Of a stretch of DNA of 35,554 nucleotides, positions 8,441 through 15,766 are shown in pieces. Below the pieces are notes generated by a model. It was not told where the DNA came from, made no database searches, and saw only the letters and a list, made by a program, of their open reading frames with translations. Numbering within the stretch: position 1 is the stretch's first letter; every line of letters begins with the position of its first letter. The translations under genes were made by a program, and so were the position numbers. The stretch comes from Thermoplasmatota archaeon (GTDB taxonomy: Archaea > Thermoplasmatota > Thermoplasmata > Thermoplasmatales > Thermoplasmataceae). The stretch spans positions 1 through 35,554 of the forward strand of contig JAMCUL010000009.1 of assembly GCA_023381355.1 (NCBI GenBank), read 5' to 3'.

Positions 8441-8545
8441 ATGAGTTCACTATGTTTCCAAAGTATTATTTTTTCATTAATTATACTGCTTGCAGTATTA
8501 ATGATTATTAGAGAATATAGGAAAGTGTATTGGGTTTGTTTTTAA
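8441..8545 (+). CDS. Possible 34-residue membrane peptide
   Basis: An ATG-initiated frame encodes one hydrophobic helix (IIFSLIILLAVLMII) followed by a basic aromatic tail (REYRKVYWVCF). It starts 93 bases after the exported hydrophobic protein and is preceded by a TATA-like TTTATATATG at 8369-8378, about 65 bases upstream. No good ribosome binding site is visible. It could be a partner or immunity peptide for the gene before it, or chance. Confidence 0.3.
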   Translation: MSSLCFQSIIFSLIILLAVLMIIREYRKVYWVCF

Positions 8546-8569
8546 GGCCCAAGAAAATAGAAGTAATAA

Positions 8570-10277
8570 CCTGAACTCCCGGGTTTTACCACCACGATGC
8601 TTTATCCAGGGCTTCGAGAATATCCTTCTGCTTCTTCGTCCTTTCAAGTTCTGTCAGATTGCCGTTCTGATCCTCGATGACGTGGAACTTCTCAAGTTCA
8701 AGGAGCATCCTCTCAAGGGAATACTTCTTCATGAGACCCATTGAGATCAAGAACGCGTATCCCTGGCCAAACATGATCTCATGTCTGGTTAAAAATAGTA
8801 TACAAGATCATACCTCTCATGAGTGCATTCCTTATGATCAGCGAGAGGAAGAACACAAATATGGTTCCGCGAATGGTGGACTCTTTCCTATTCCTCATGG
8901 GGAATATATCCAGATCGGTTTTCAGTGTGCGGAATGCCTTCTCTATGGAATCACGATCACGGTATATGGACAGGCATTCCAGCGGTGAATAATCCCCGCT
9001 GTATACGAGTAGGAACTTTCCCATCCTGTTCTCTGCAGCAGAGATGGCATTGTTCCTCGCCCTTGTTGTTATCCTGTTATTATCAATCCTCCATGTGAAA
9101 TACCTAAGGTATGAAGATGCAATTGCTTCAATCGTTTCCCCTATACCGGACCTTGGCTGCAGTTTCTCCACGATTGATCTTTTCTCCGCAAGTCTCCTGT
9201 GGAAATCAGATCTCTCATCACTCTCCATCCTTGGATCGTGAAAGAAGTATCCCTTCAGATTCAGATCGTTCATGGTGAATTCAACAGGCTTGCAGAATAC
9301 AGGATCATTCTTGTACGTGATCACATTATCTGCACGATCCACAGTCCTTGATGCCATAACAAACACTTTCTTTACAGCCTTTGGCACAAGGGAGGCTGCA
9401 ATGATGTATGAATCGTCCTTCAGCAGATCAAGATTCTCATGTGAGAAGAATCCCCTGTCGAGTATGATCTCAATCTTCGGTATTGTATCTTTTATGCTCT
9501 GCACAGTCCTCTTCAGAGTCACAACATCGGGAATGCTGACGCTGTATATTTAAAAGTACAGTGGTATTCTCCGGTTGCGTTCCAGTACCATGCCCATGTT
9601 CATCTGTTCCAGATAGGGATGATCCTTTTCATGGCCGTATTCCAATATCTCCGCTGATCCGATGATGACAATGACGTGATATCATACAGCATGGAATTCC
9701 CTGGGCTGATCCTTGATGCGAGATCGGACGAGAACTGCCTGTACAGATCGGATGAGCCTATCCTGTCAAAAAGTTCTCATATAAGCTGGGATTCAAGATT
9801 AATGTTCATTGATCTTGACAGTGATGTTCCATCAAACCATGTCTCCAGTGAACTGGCGGGCAAAGGTCTCACCACCTTTGATACTGCCATTGAGATTGTC
9901 TGCATTGATTCATTCTCTGTGAGATTTTTCTTATGAATCTCCTCAATGCCAAATGCGTTGACTATATCCAATATGGGTATGAACGGCCCATGGATGAGAC
10001 TTTCTCTCGAATGTATGGCTTCTTAACTTTCCTGTCTCGCCGTTCTCTTTTTTTCACAACGTACCAATAGTGGCAGCTTATGTTCTTTATCCAAGGGTTG
10101 TAGTATAGCACTCTCTCATAGACGTATATCTTTCCATTGGCAGACTTTTCATTCCGCTGATTCTTAGATTTAAGGACGGTATTTCTCACCATTACAAATT
10201 AACGTTTCTCTTGTTCATGAATCTAGGATAAGGCCACAAATCAGAGTTCAATGGTGGTAAAAATTCTTGGATTCAGG
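8570..10277 (-). mobile_element. IS4/IS1634-like insertion sequence, about 1.7 kb
   Basis: An imperfect inverted repeat of about 26 bp bounds it: the left end starts CCTGAA and ends TTTTACCACCA (8570-8594), and the right end (10277-10252, read on the minus strand) starts CCTGAA and ends TTTTTACCACCA. The transposase stop codon (TGG TGG TAA) lies inside the left repeat. No target duplication is evident. Confidence 0.65.
8586..10192 (-). pseudogene. IS4/IS1634-like DDE transposase, several frameshifts and a nonsense codon
   Basis: The pieces on the minus strand, in order, are: 10192-9962 (NGKIYVYERVLYYNPWIKN), 9971-9777 (SMAVSKVVRPLPASSLETW), then about 9600-9522 where RRIPLYF is followed by an in-frame TAA and IYSVSIPDVVTLKRTV. 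The frame 9522-8779 has IEIILDRGFFSHENLDLL (second catalytic Asp) and SIYRDRDSIEKAFRTLK (the final Glu block). The frame 8774-8586 ends MLLELEKFHVIEDQNG and ALDKASWW. Two or more frameshifts (near 9970, 9780-9660 and 8777) plus the nonsense codon mean no functional product. Confidence 0.8.
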
Positions 10278-10369
10278 ACCTATCGCAATAGAGAATAAAC
10301 TCCACTAATCTGGTGTTTCATGGAGATTGAAAGATGAGAATCCGTTCCTACTATTACACAAAAAACGTG

Positions 10370-10382
10370 GAGTTAAGGTTTA
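10370..10382 (+). repeat. Short copy of the GAGTTAAGGTTTA repeat
   Basis: GAGTTAAGGTTTA matches the right-hand part of the repeat at 24408-24442 and, for ten bases, the one at 1387-1418. It lies about 90 bp outside the right repeat of the IS4/IS1634-like element. Confidence 0.45.
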
Positions 10383-10434
10383 ATCTAAAAAAATAAAAAT
10401 TTACCAGGTGAATTAACACATGGTTGCGAAAAGA

Positions 10435-10704
10435 TCACTTGTATTTTATTTTGCTTGAAGGTCTGAAAACAAACTTCTCCTTCTGGGGGACTTTTATTTC
10501 CTTTCTTGTCTGCGGGTTTTTGGCGCTTCTTGCTTTCTGGGTCTTCCTCTCAAAGATACCGAACCCGGCGAGGTTTATTTTCTGTTTCTTGTCTGCCTCA
10601 TCCACTATTTTGTCCAGAAAAGCCTTTATAACCTCTCTGGCAACTTTCTGTGTCGTTCCGGTTGTCTTGGAGACTTCCTTTGACAATTCGCTTATGCCAA
10701 CCAT
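10435..10704 (-). CDS. hta: HU-family DNA-binding protein HTa
   Basis: An 89-residue HU/IHF-family protein, the histone-like HTa of Thermoplasmatales, acquired anciently from bacteria and used to package the chromosome in place of archaeal histones. It starts MVGISELSKEVSKTTGTTQKVA. The DNA-contacting region is INLAGFGIFERKTQKARSAKNPQTRKEI, here split by its motifs GFGIFE and NPQT, and ends FVFRPSSKIKYK. The start is set at the ATG at 10704 because the longer frame would begin with TTG and the family starts MVGISEL. Single gene on the minus strand with an A+T-rich upstream region. It is the strongest taxonomic marker in the window. Confidence 0.93.
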   Translation of the reverse strand: MVGISELSKEVSKTTGTTQKVAREVIKAFLDKIVDEADKKQKINLAGFGIFERKTQKARSAKNPQTRKEIKVPQKEKFVFRPSSKIKYK

Positions 10705-10858
10705 TTTTATCAATTCTATATGTACATACTACTATTAAAATATTTTTGTTCACTATTTTATTTATAATGAATTCCGTTGAGTTCCCTGATATACTACATT
10801 AATGATAAAAATTTCATGAAATGGAAATAGATTTATCTGCCGGTTAACATGTGATCTC

Positions 10859-11509
10859 ATGGATTTCAGGAGACTGAGTGATTTACTGAATAAACACTAT
10901 GGGGATCTTCACTGGTGGCCAGCTGAAACCCCCGAGGAGGTCGTAATCGGTGCGATACTTACTCAGAACACTTCATGGTCAAATGTGGAGAAGGCAATTC
11001 TGAATCTTAAGAAAATAAGTGTATTTTCATTGAGTGACATAATAAGTCAGGATCCAGAACGAATAAGGATGGCAATCAGGCCATCTGGATTCTACAATCA
11101 AAAGACAGAAAGGCTTATCTCAGTGGCCCGTAATATTGAAGATCACGGAGGCCTTGAGGGCTTGAAGAAAATGCCTGACCAAGATCTTTCCAGGTTTCTC
11201 CTCTCGTTGAAAGGGGTTGGCCGGGAGACGGGAGAAAGCATAATGATCTATGCACTGGGACGGAAGAAATTTGTCGTTGACAAGTATACGCTGAGAATTT
11301 TCTCCAGAACTGGAATCACAGATGACGGGACATCCATGCCTCAAAAGCTGAAGGATGATATTGAAGATTCAATGTCAATCAGTGAATTGAACAATTTTCA
11401 TGGTGCCCTCGTGAACCTAGGAAAGGATTTCTGCAGGACAAAACCGACCTGCAACACGTGTCCCATCATGGCTGAATGCGACTATGCGAAAGACTTAACG
11501 TTACCGTAG
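10859..11509 (+). CDS. HhH-GPD DNA glycosylase (endonuclease III/MagIII-like) with 4Fe-4S cluster
   Basis: A 216-residue base-excision repair enzyme. It has the Nth-like N-terminal EEVVIGAILTQNTSWSNVEKA, the helix-hairpin-helix LKGVGRETGESI (about residues 119-130), the catalytic aspartate in FVVDKYTLRIF, and the C-terminal iron-sulfur loop with Cys spacing C-x6-C-x2-C-x5-C (CRTKPTCNTCPIMAEC). In endonuclease III the hairpin reads GVGRKTA with the lyase lysine; here the position is Glu, as I recall for MagIII-type 3-methyladenine glycosylases, so it is probably a monofunctional glycosylase. The gene converges on aIF2-gamma and the two overlap by 28 bp at their 3' ends. Confidence 0.85.
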   Translation: MDFRRLSDLLNKHYGDLHWWPAETPEEVVIGAILTQNTSWSNVEKAILNLKKISVFSLSDIISQDPERIRMAIRPSGFYNQKTERLISVARNIEDHGGLEGLKKMPDQDLSRFLLSLKGVGRETGESIMIYALGRKKFVVDKYTLRIFSRTGITDDGTSMPQKLKDDIEDSMSISELNNFHGALVNLGKDFCRTKPTCNTCPIMAECDYAKDLTLP

Positions 11510-12708
11510 CCGATAAGTCTCCACCTGTTTGTTATCTTTCTTCCAATGGATATCCTCTCGTCATTCTGGACGGCAACTGGATATCTCAGGGATATCTCGA
11601 CGACCCCATCCCTCACGTTAGTTGCCATGCCAAGCGTATTTGATGTACCGAATGTAAGCATAAGGTATTCCCTGCTCTTTATTGGCTCAACAGTCATTTC
11701 ATCCTCAAAGCCTACAACCCTGTTCAAAAGATGTGTCTCCACCTCAACCGTGGTCGCCATAGGGGGCACCTTTCCAACCTTCCCCAGAATTCTCCCCGTA
11801 AGAAGGTCATTCTTGGTAAGAAATGGATCAAGCTTTGTCCCAACAGCAGAAAGACCTCCTGGAACTATGGTATCATATGAGCTTGACCCGGCCATTAATG
11901 ACGTGATTTCAGTGATCACGTTTTCCCACACATTCTTGTTTCCCTTTGTCTGCTGGATCCCTGGTATTATCTCTATCTCCTGGCCTATGGTCAGCATTCC
12001 CTTTACAAGTGAACCGCCAAGGACTCCTCCCTTGAGAGTCTCAGGAGAAGCACCAGGCTTGTTAACGTCAAAGGACCTTGCTATGTACATGAGGGGATCG
12101 GAATCCCTGTCCCTGACAGGCGTTGGAATGAATTCCTCTATTGCCTCAAACACCTTGTCAATATTCTTGTTATGATAGGCGCTTACAGGAATTACAGGTG
12201 CGTTCTCTGCAACGCTCCCCTTCAGGAAATTCTTGATTTCGTTATAACTTTCAATTGCCCTTTCCCTTGTAACAAGATCAATCTTGTTCTGGATCACTAT
12301 GATGTTCCTGATTCCCATTATTTCTATGGCGGTAAGGTGCTCCCTGGTCTGTGGCTGGGGGCATTTCTCGTTTGCTGCAATTACCAGGAGCGCCCCATCC
12401 ATTATTGATGACCCTGAAAGCATCGTGGCCATGAGAGTCTCGTGCCCGGGGGCATCAACAAATGAGATGACCCTGCTGAGCCTGCAATTATCCCCTACCG
12501 GCTTATTTGAATATATCTTCTCCCCATTCTCACATATGTATACTGGAGTGTCAGCATATCCAAGCTTGATTGAGATCCCCCTTTTGATCTCCTCTGAGTG
12601 TATATCTGTCTTGCGTCCTGTAAGTGCCTTTGTAAGGGTGCTCTTTCCGTGATCTACATGGCCAACCATGCCTATGTTGACTGTTGGCTGGGGAAGACTC
12701 GAACTCAT
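11482..12708 (-). CDS. eif2g: Translation initiation factor aIF2, gamma subunit
   Basis: The 408-residue GTPase subunit of aIF2 delivers initiator tRNA to the small ribosomal subunit. GTP-binding motifs: GHVDHGKST (G1), GISIKLG in the switch region, DAPGHE (G3), NKID (G4), PVSAYH (G5). Two beta-barrel domains follow, with KGGVLGGSLVKG. The start ATG overlaps the eS6 stop by ATGA, so the two are co-translated, a conserved archaeal pairing. The segment between the switch and G3, which in most archaeal aIF2-gamma has two CxxC pairs binding zinc, here has only two lone cysteines (YICENG and GDNCRL), so the zinc knuckle looks lost. Confidence 0.95.
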   Translation of the reverse strand: MSSSLPQPTVNIGMVGHVDHGKSTLTKALTGRKTDIHSEEIKRGISIKLGYADTPVYICENGEKIYSNKPVGDNCRLSRVISFVDAPGHETLMATMLSGSSIMDGALLVIAANEKCPQPQTREHLTAIEIMGIRNIIVIQNKIDLVTRERAIESYNEIKNFLKGSVAENAPVIPVSAYHNKNIDKVFEAIEEFIPTPVRDRDSDPLMYIARSFDVNKPGASPETLKGGVLGGSLVKGMLTIGQEIEIIPGIQQTKGNKNVWENVITEITSLMAGSSSYDTIVPGGLSAVGTKLDPFLTKNDLLTGRILGKVGKVPPMATTVEVETHLLNRVVGFEDEMTVEPIKSREYLMLTFGTSNTLGMATNVRDGVVEISLRYPVAVQNDERISIGRKITNRWRLIGYGNVKSFA

Positions 12709-13106
12709 TCTTTCTTTTCCTCTGCCTGAGTTCCAGGGGTTTCAAGCGGTGCGGGCCCATATTGTGTTATCACGAAGTTAAGCTGTGATATATCCGGGCC
12801 TATCACGGATCCCCTGAATGTAACCCTTCTCCTGATTCCATCCTTTGCCCTCTGGCCTTCCCTGTACCTTATGAGTATCCTCTTCTTGCCAGGGAGCGCA
12901 AGGTCTGGTTTCATGGGAAAACCGTCAATGGATGAGCCTCCCGTGATCCTGAGTTTATACCCCGGGAGTTCAAAGAATATTCCATCTATCTCCTCGCCGA
13001 TCCTTCTCCCATTGAGAAGGCTTAAATTTTCTGGTTTTACCTCTTTCTTATAGGTTTTTCCTGTCTTCTTATCCGCAATTATTGCTACTGAATTTCCTCC
13101 AGCCAT
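12705..13106 (-). CDS. rps6e: 30S ribosomal protein eS6 (S6e)
   Basis: A 133-residue small-subunit ribosomal protein. It starts MAGGNSVAIIADKKTGKTYK and carries the family block LLNGRRIGEEIDG followed by GYKLRITGGSSIDGFPM, then KKRILIRYREGQRAKDGIRR with RRVTFRG. The acidic C-terminal tail is short. It is the first gene of the eS6-aIF2-gamma operon. The Shine-Dalgarno GGGGGAT lies at 13120-13114, seven bases before the ATG. Confidence 0.95.
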   Translation of the reverse strand: MAGGNSVAIIADKKTGKTYKKEVKPENLSLLNGRRIGEEIDGIFFELPGYKLRITGGSSIDGFPMKPDLALPGKKRILIRYREGQRAKDGIRRRVTFRGSVIGPDISQLNFVITQYGPAPLETPGTQAEEKKE

Positions 13107-13154
13107 TTATACAATCCCCCTTTAAGGTTAGATTTTTAGGGAATACAAGAAAGG

Positions 13155-13162
13155 CTTATAAA
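13155..13162 (-). promoter_or_regulatory. TATA box of the eS6-aIF2-gamma operon
   Basis: TTTATAAG on the minus strand (13162-13155) lies about 50 bases before the eS6 ATG, leaving room for a short 5' leader that holds the Shine-Dalgarno. Confidence 0.5.
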
Positions 13163-13270
13163 TTTATCAATAGGCATGTTTCACGGATATTCATCCTGCT
13201 CAGTCACCCTGCCTGCATTGTATATGGGTGATGATAATTTATATGGTTATAGGGGAGGAGAGCAAACCTG

Positions 13271-13343
13271 ATGCATCGACAGGGGTGCATACAGGGAGAG
13301 GTCGTTCCACGCAGGTCTCATGGAAGTTGCATCGATCGACCTC
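13271..13343 (+). other. Possible structured RNA element in a gene-free stretch
   Basis: The stretch 13163-13490 has no convincing gene. Within it, ATGCA (13271-13275) and TGCAT (13286-13290) can form a small hairpin. GAGGTCG (13298-13304) pairs perfectly with CGACCTC (13337-13343), and inside that stem TTCCA (13305-13309) pairs with TGGAA (13321-13325), stacked directly on the 5' side. A TATA-like AATTTATATGG lies about 35 bases upstream of the first hairpin. The 62-codon frame that starts at 13320 inside the structure looks non-coding. I do not recognise an RNA family. Confidence 0.3.
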
Positions 13344-13496
13344 CATAGAAAAGTGCAGGATAACAGAGGTAGCCTTTACCGACTCAATCAGGATCGAATG
13401 ATTTACCATTCAGATGCATTATACAGTTCATTCATACCTGGATTACTGGTTCCGGGAAATGCAGTTTCATCCTCCTTAAAACAGTACATCATTGAG

Positions 13497-13505
13497 TTAT
13501 ATTTA
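13497..13505 (+). promoter_or_regulatory. TATA box of the pirin gene
   Basis: TTATATTTA lies 26-34 bases before the ATG at 13531, consistent with a leaderless transcript. This also argues against the longer frame that would start with TTG at 13492, inside the promoter. Confidence 0.55.
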
Positions 13506-13530
13506 TGAACATAAAGGAAATCCAATACCT

Positions 13531-14433
13531 ATGTCGTTGAATGAGAAAATAATAGAAACTGAAATTCGTGGCGGATATACATCAGATGGAGCAGGGGTGA
13601 GGCTTTTCAGGGTTTTCGGTGGGAAATACACCTTTCCGAGAACAGATCCATTCCTTCTCATGGACTATTTTGGATCGGGGAATCCAGCGGAATATGAGGC
13701 AGGATTTCCATGGCATCCCCACAGGGGAATTGAGACACTCACATACCAGATCAGGGGAGTAACTGATCATGAAGACAGCAACGGGAACAGTGGGAGGATA
13801 TTTCCCGGTGACGTCCAGAGTATGAGCGCCGGTAGTGGCATATACCACCAGGAGATGCCGGGACCGTCCAGGAATGGGGATGGGAAGATCCTTTCACAGG
13901 AAGTCCTCGGGGTCCAGCTCTGGATAAACATACCGCATGCAAGGAAGATGTCAACCCCGGCCTATGCCTATCACAAGTCATCGAGCATACCCGAGATAAG
14001 GAAGGGGAATCTCACTCAGGTAAGAGTTGTCTCAGGGAGTGTGGAAGATGCAACCGGGCCATATGAATCGACAAACTATCAGGGCGTTTCATACATTCAC
14101 ATGAAGATAGGTTCAGGTGATGAATTCCATCTGCGCGGATATGAGGGGAAGAGGGTTGTTGTATTCTGTTTTTCAGGCTCTGCAAGAATAGGGAAGGATC
14201 ATGTGCTCGGTGAGAGAAACTCATTTTCACTCTCAGTGAGCGGCGATTCATTCGCTGTACAGGGAATGGCAAATGAAAGTGACCTGATCATAATAGGAGG
14301 GAAGCCAACCGGGGAGAACATAGAGTGGTATGGCCCCATCGTAATGGCAACGAGAGAGGAGATAAACGAGGCAATATCTGACCTGAACAGCGGCAGGTTC
14401 GTCAGATCACGTGAGCCATTGGTCATTCAGTAG
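13531..14433 (+). CDS. Pirin-family bicupin protein
   Basis: A 300-residue pirin: two cupin barrels with one metal site. Pirins bind iron and some oxidise quercetin; the role in archaea is unknown. Metal ligands are visible in WHPHRGIETLTYQ (His62 and His64) and IYHQEMPG (His106 and Glu108), the same His-His-His-Glu set as in human pirin. Further family blocks are DPFLLMDYFG and QLWINIPHARKM. The start is the ATG at 13531 because the frame upstream lies in the TATA box. Monocistronic by appearance, between the eS6 promoter region and the glycosyltransferase gene. Confidence 0.92.
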   Translation: MSLNEKIIETEIRGGYTSDGAGVRLFRVFGGKYTFPRTDPFLLMDYFGSGNPAEYEAGFPWHPHRGIETLTYQIRGVTDHEDSNGNSGRIFPGDVQSMSAGSGIYHQEMPGPSRNGDGKILSQEVLGVQLWINIPHARKMSTPAYAYHKSSSIPEIRKGNLTQVRVVSGSVEDATGPYESTNYQGVSYIHMKIGSGDEFHLRGYEGKRVVVFCFSGSARIGKDHVLGERNSFSLSVSGDSFAVQGMANESDLIIIGGKPTGENIEWYGPIVMATREEINEAISDLNSGRFVRSREPLVIQ

Positions 14434-14506
14434 GATGTATCAGTCAGATACACTGTACCAAACATGTGAACCAATATTATATTTATGCGGATAAGAATGC
14501 TGATAC

Positions 14507-15730
14507 ATGCATCTTGATTTTATCATCCTGATTTTCGTGGGCACCTTATCGTCCCTGATATCCATATTATATTACATAATGAACAGCTTCCTCTCAAGGA
14601 AGCCAGGGAAGTCGAATGATGAAAAGGAACATCTGGCAGCAGTGGACGTGACTGCAGTAATTCCTGTATACAATGACAGCCCGGAAATGTTTGAAATTGC
14701 CCTCACGGCGGTTTCCAGGCAGGTAGGGCATGTCATAGTTGTCTCAGACGGAACTGAAAGCCCTTACAGATCAATCAGTGAGAAACACGGGGCTGAATTC
14801 ATCCTGAAGCAGAAGAGGGAGGGGAAGAGGAGTTCCCTGGCCATGGGGATGGAGAGGGTGAAGTCAAGAATTGTGATTTTCATGGATGCCGACACGGTTC
14901 CAGCAGATGATGCAGTTTCGCACATCCTGAAGGAATACAGCATGAAGACCGGTGGAGTGGGGTCTAATATATTCATGGACACATCAGATGGAAGGATGGT
15001 TTCCTATGCGTCGGAATTCCTGGAAAGGTCAAAGGAAACAATACAGAGGGCAATGAGCCGATTCGGAAACGTCATGCTGATCGACGGGAGTTTTGCCTCA
15101 TACAGGTCCGATGTGATAAGGGATTACGTCACATTAGGGGAATTCAGGAATTTCAAGATCAATGGCGAGATACCATACTATGGTGGCGGGGATGATACGT
15201 CTCTCACATCCTATGTGATAAGGCAGGGATACCGTGCATCAAAGGCCTTTGATGCACACGTTGTCACAATGCCAAAGAAGGATCTGAAGGCATTCACGAG
15301 GCAGAATTTAAGATGGTCAAGAACTGCATGGAGGACCTTTTTCACCAACATCAGGAATGGAACATTCAGAAAATCCAATAAATTCTATGCAATAGAACAG
15401 ATGTTAACCTTCTCAATTCCGGTGCTGTTCCTGATAGTGCTGGTCTTCAGGGGGATAACCTTCCTGGACATTACGGCACACCGTGGATTCATTATTGGCG
15501 ATCCACTTGTCTTTATAAACCACGGTTTCACGCACATCTTCCTGAATCCATACTTCAGGACATACACCCTGACATCGCTTGTATCAACATTCTCATCATT
15601 CATATTCCTCACAACAGTTGTTGAGAGGTCTGTGAAGGAAAGATTGAAGCTGGTTGCCTATGGGTCAATTGGTGCTGCCATTCTTTTCATGACATCCATA
15701 TACGCCATGTTCTCATTCAGGAAGCCATGA
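14507..15730 (+). CDS. Membrane glycosyltransferase, family 2 (processive type)
   Basis: A 407-residue membrane enzyme of the cellulose/hyaluronan-synthase-like GT2 group. An N-terminal helix (LDFIILIFVGTLSSLISILYY region, residues 3-23) leads to the GT-A domain: VTAVIPVYND, HVIVVSDGT, FMDADTVPADD (the DxD metal and sugar-nucleotide site), GGGDDTSLTSY, and QNLRWSRTAW (the QxxRW motif of processive enzymes). Three or four C-terminal helices follow, ending FMTSIYAMFSF. It would polymerise or transfer a sugar at the membrane; substrate cannot be read from the sequence. A TATA-like ATATTATATTTA at 14473-14484 fits a leaderless start at 14507. Confidence 0.87.
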   Translation: MHLDFIILIFVGTLSSLISILYYIMNSFLSRKPGKSNDEKEHLAAVDVTAVIPVYNDSPEMFEIALTAVSRQVGHVIVVSDGTESPYRSISEKHGAEFILKQKREGKRSSLAMGMERVKSRIVIFMDADTVPADDAVSHILKEYSMKTGGVGSNIFMDTSDGRMVSYASEFLERSKETIQRAMSRFGNVMLIDGSFASYRSDVIRDYVTLGEFRNFKINGEIPYYGGGDDTSLTSYVIRQGYRASKAFDAHVVTMPKKDLKAFTRQNLRWSRTAWRTFFTNIRNGTFRKSNKFYAIEQMLTFSIPVLFLIVLVFRGITFLDITAHRGFIIGDPLVFINHGFTHIFLNPYFRTYTLTSLVSTFSSFIFLTTVVERSVKERLKLVAYGSIGAAILFMTSIYAMFSFRKP

Positions 15731-15766
15731 TAAAACATTATTTCCGAAATCCATATACAGGAAAGC

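Noticed and set aside
13320-13508. A 62-codon plus-strand frame before pirin
   Set aside because: It starts inside a potential RNA stem, runs through the pirin TATA box and resembles no protein I know.
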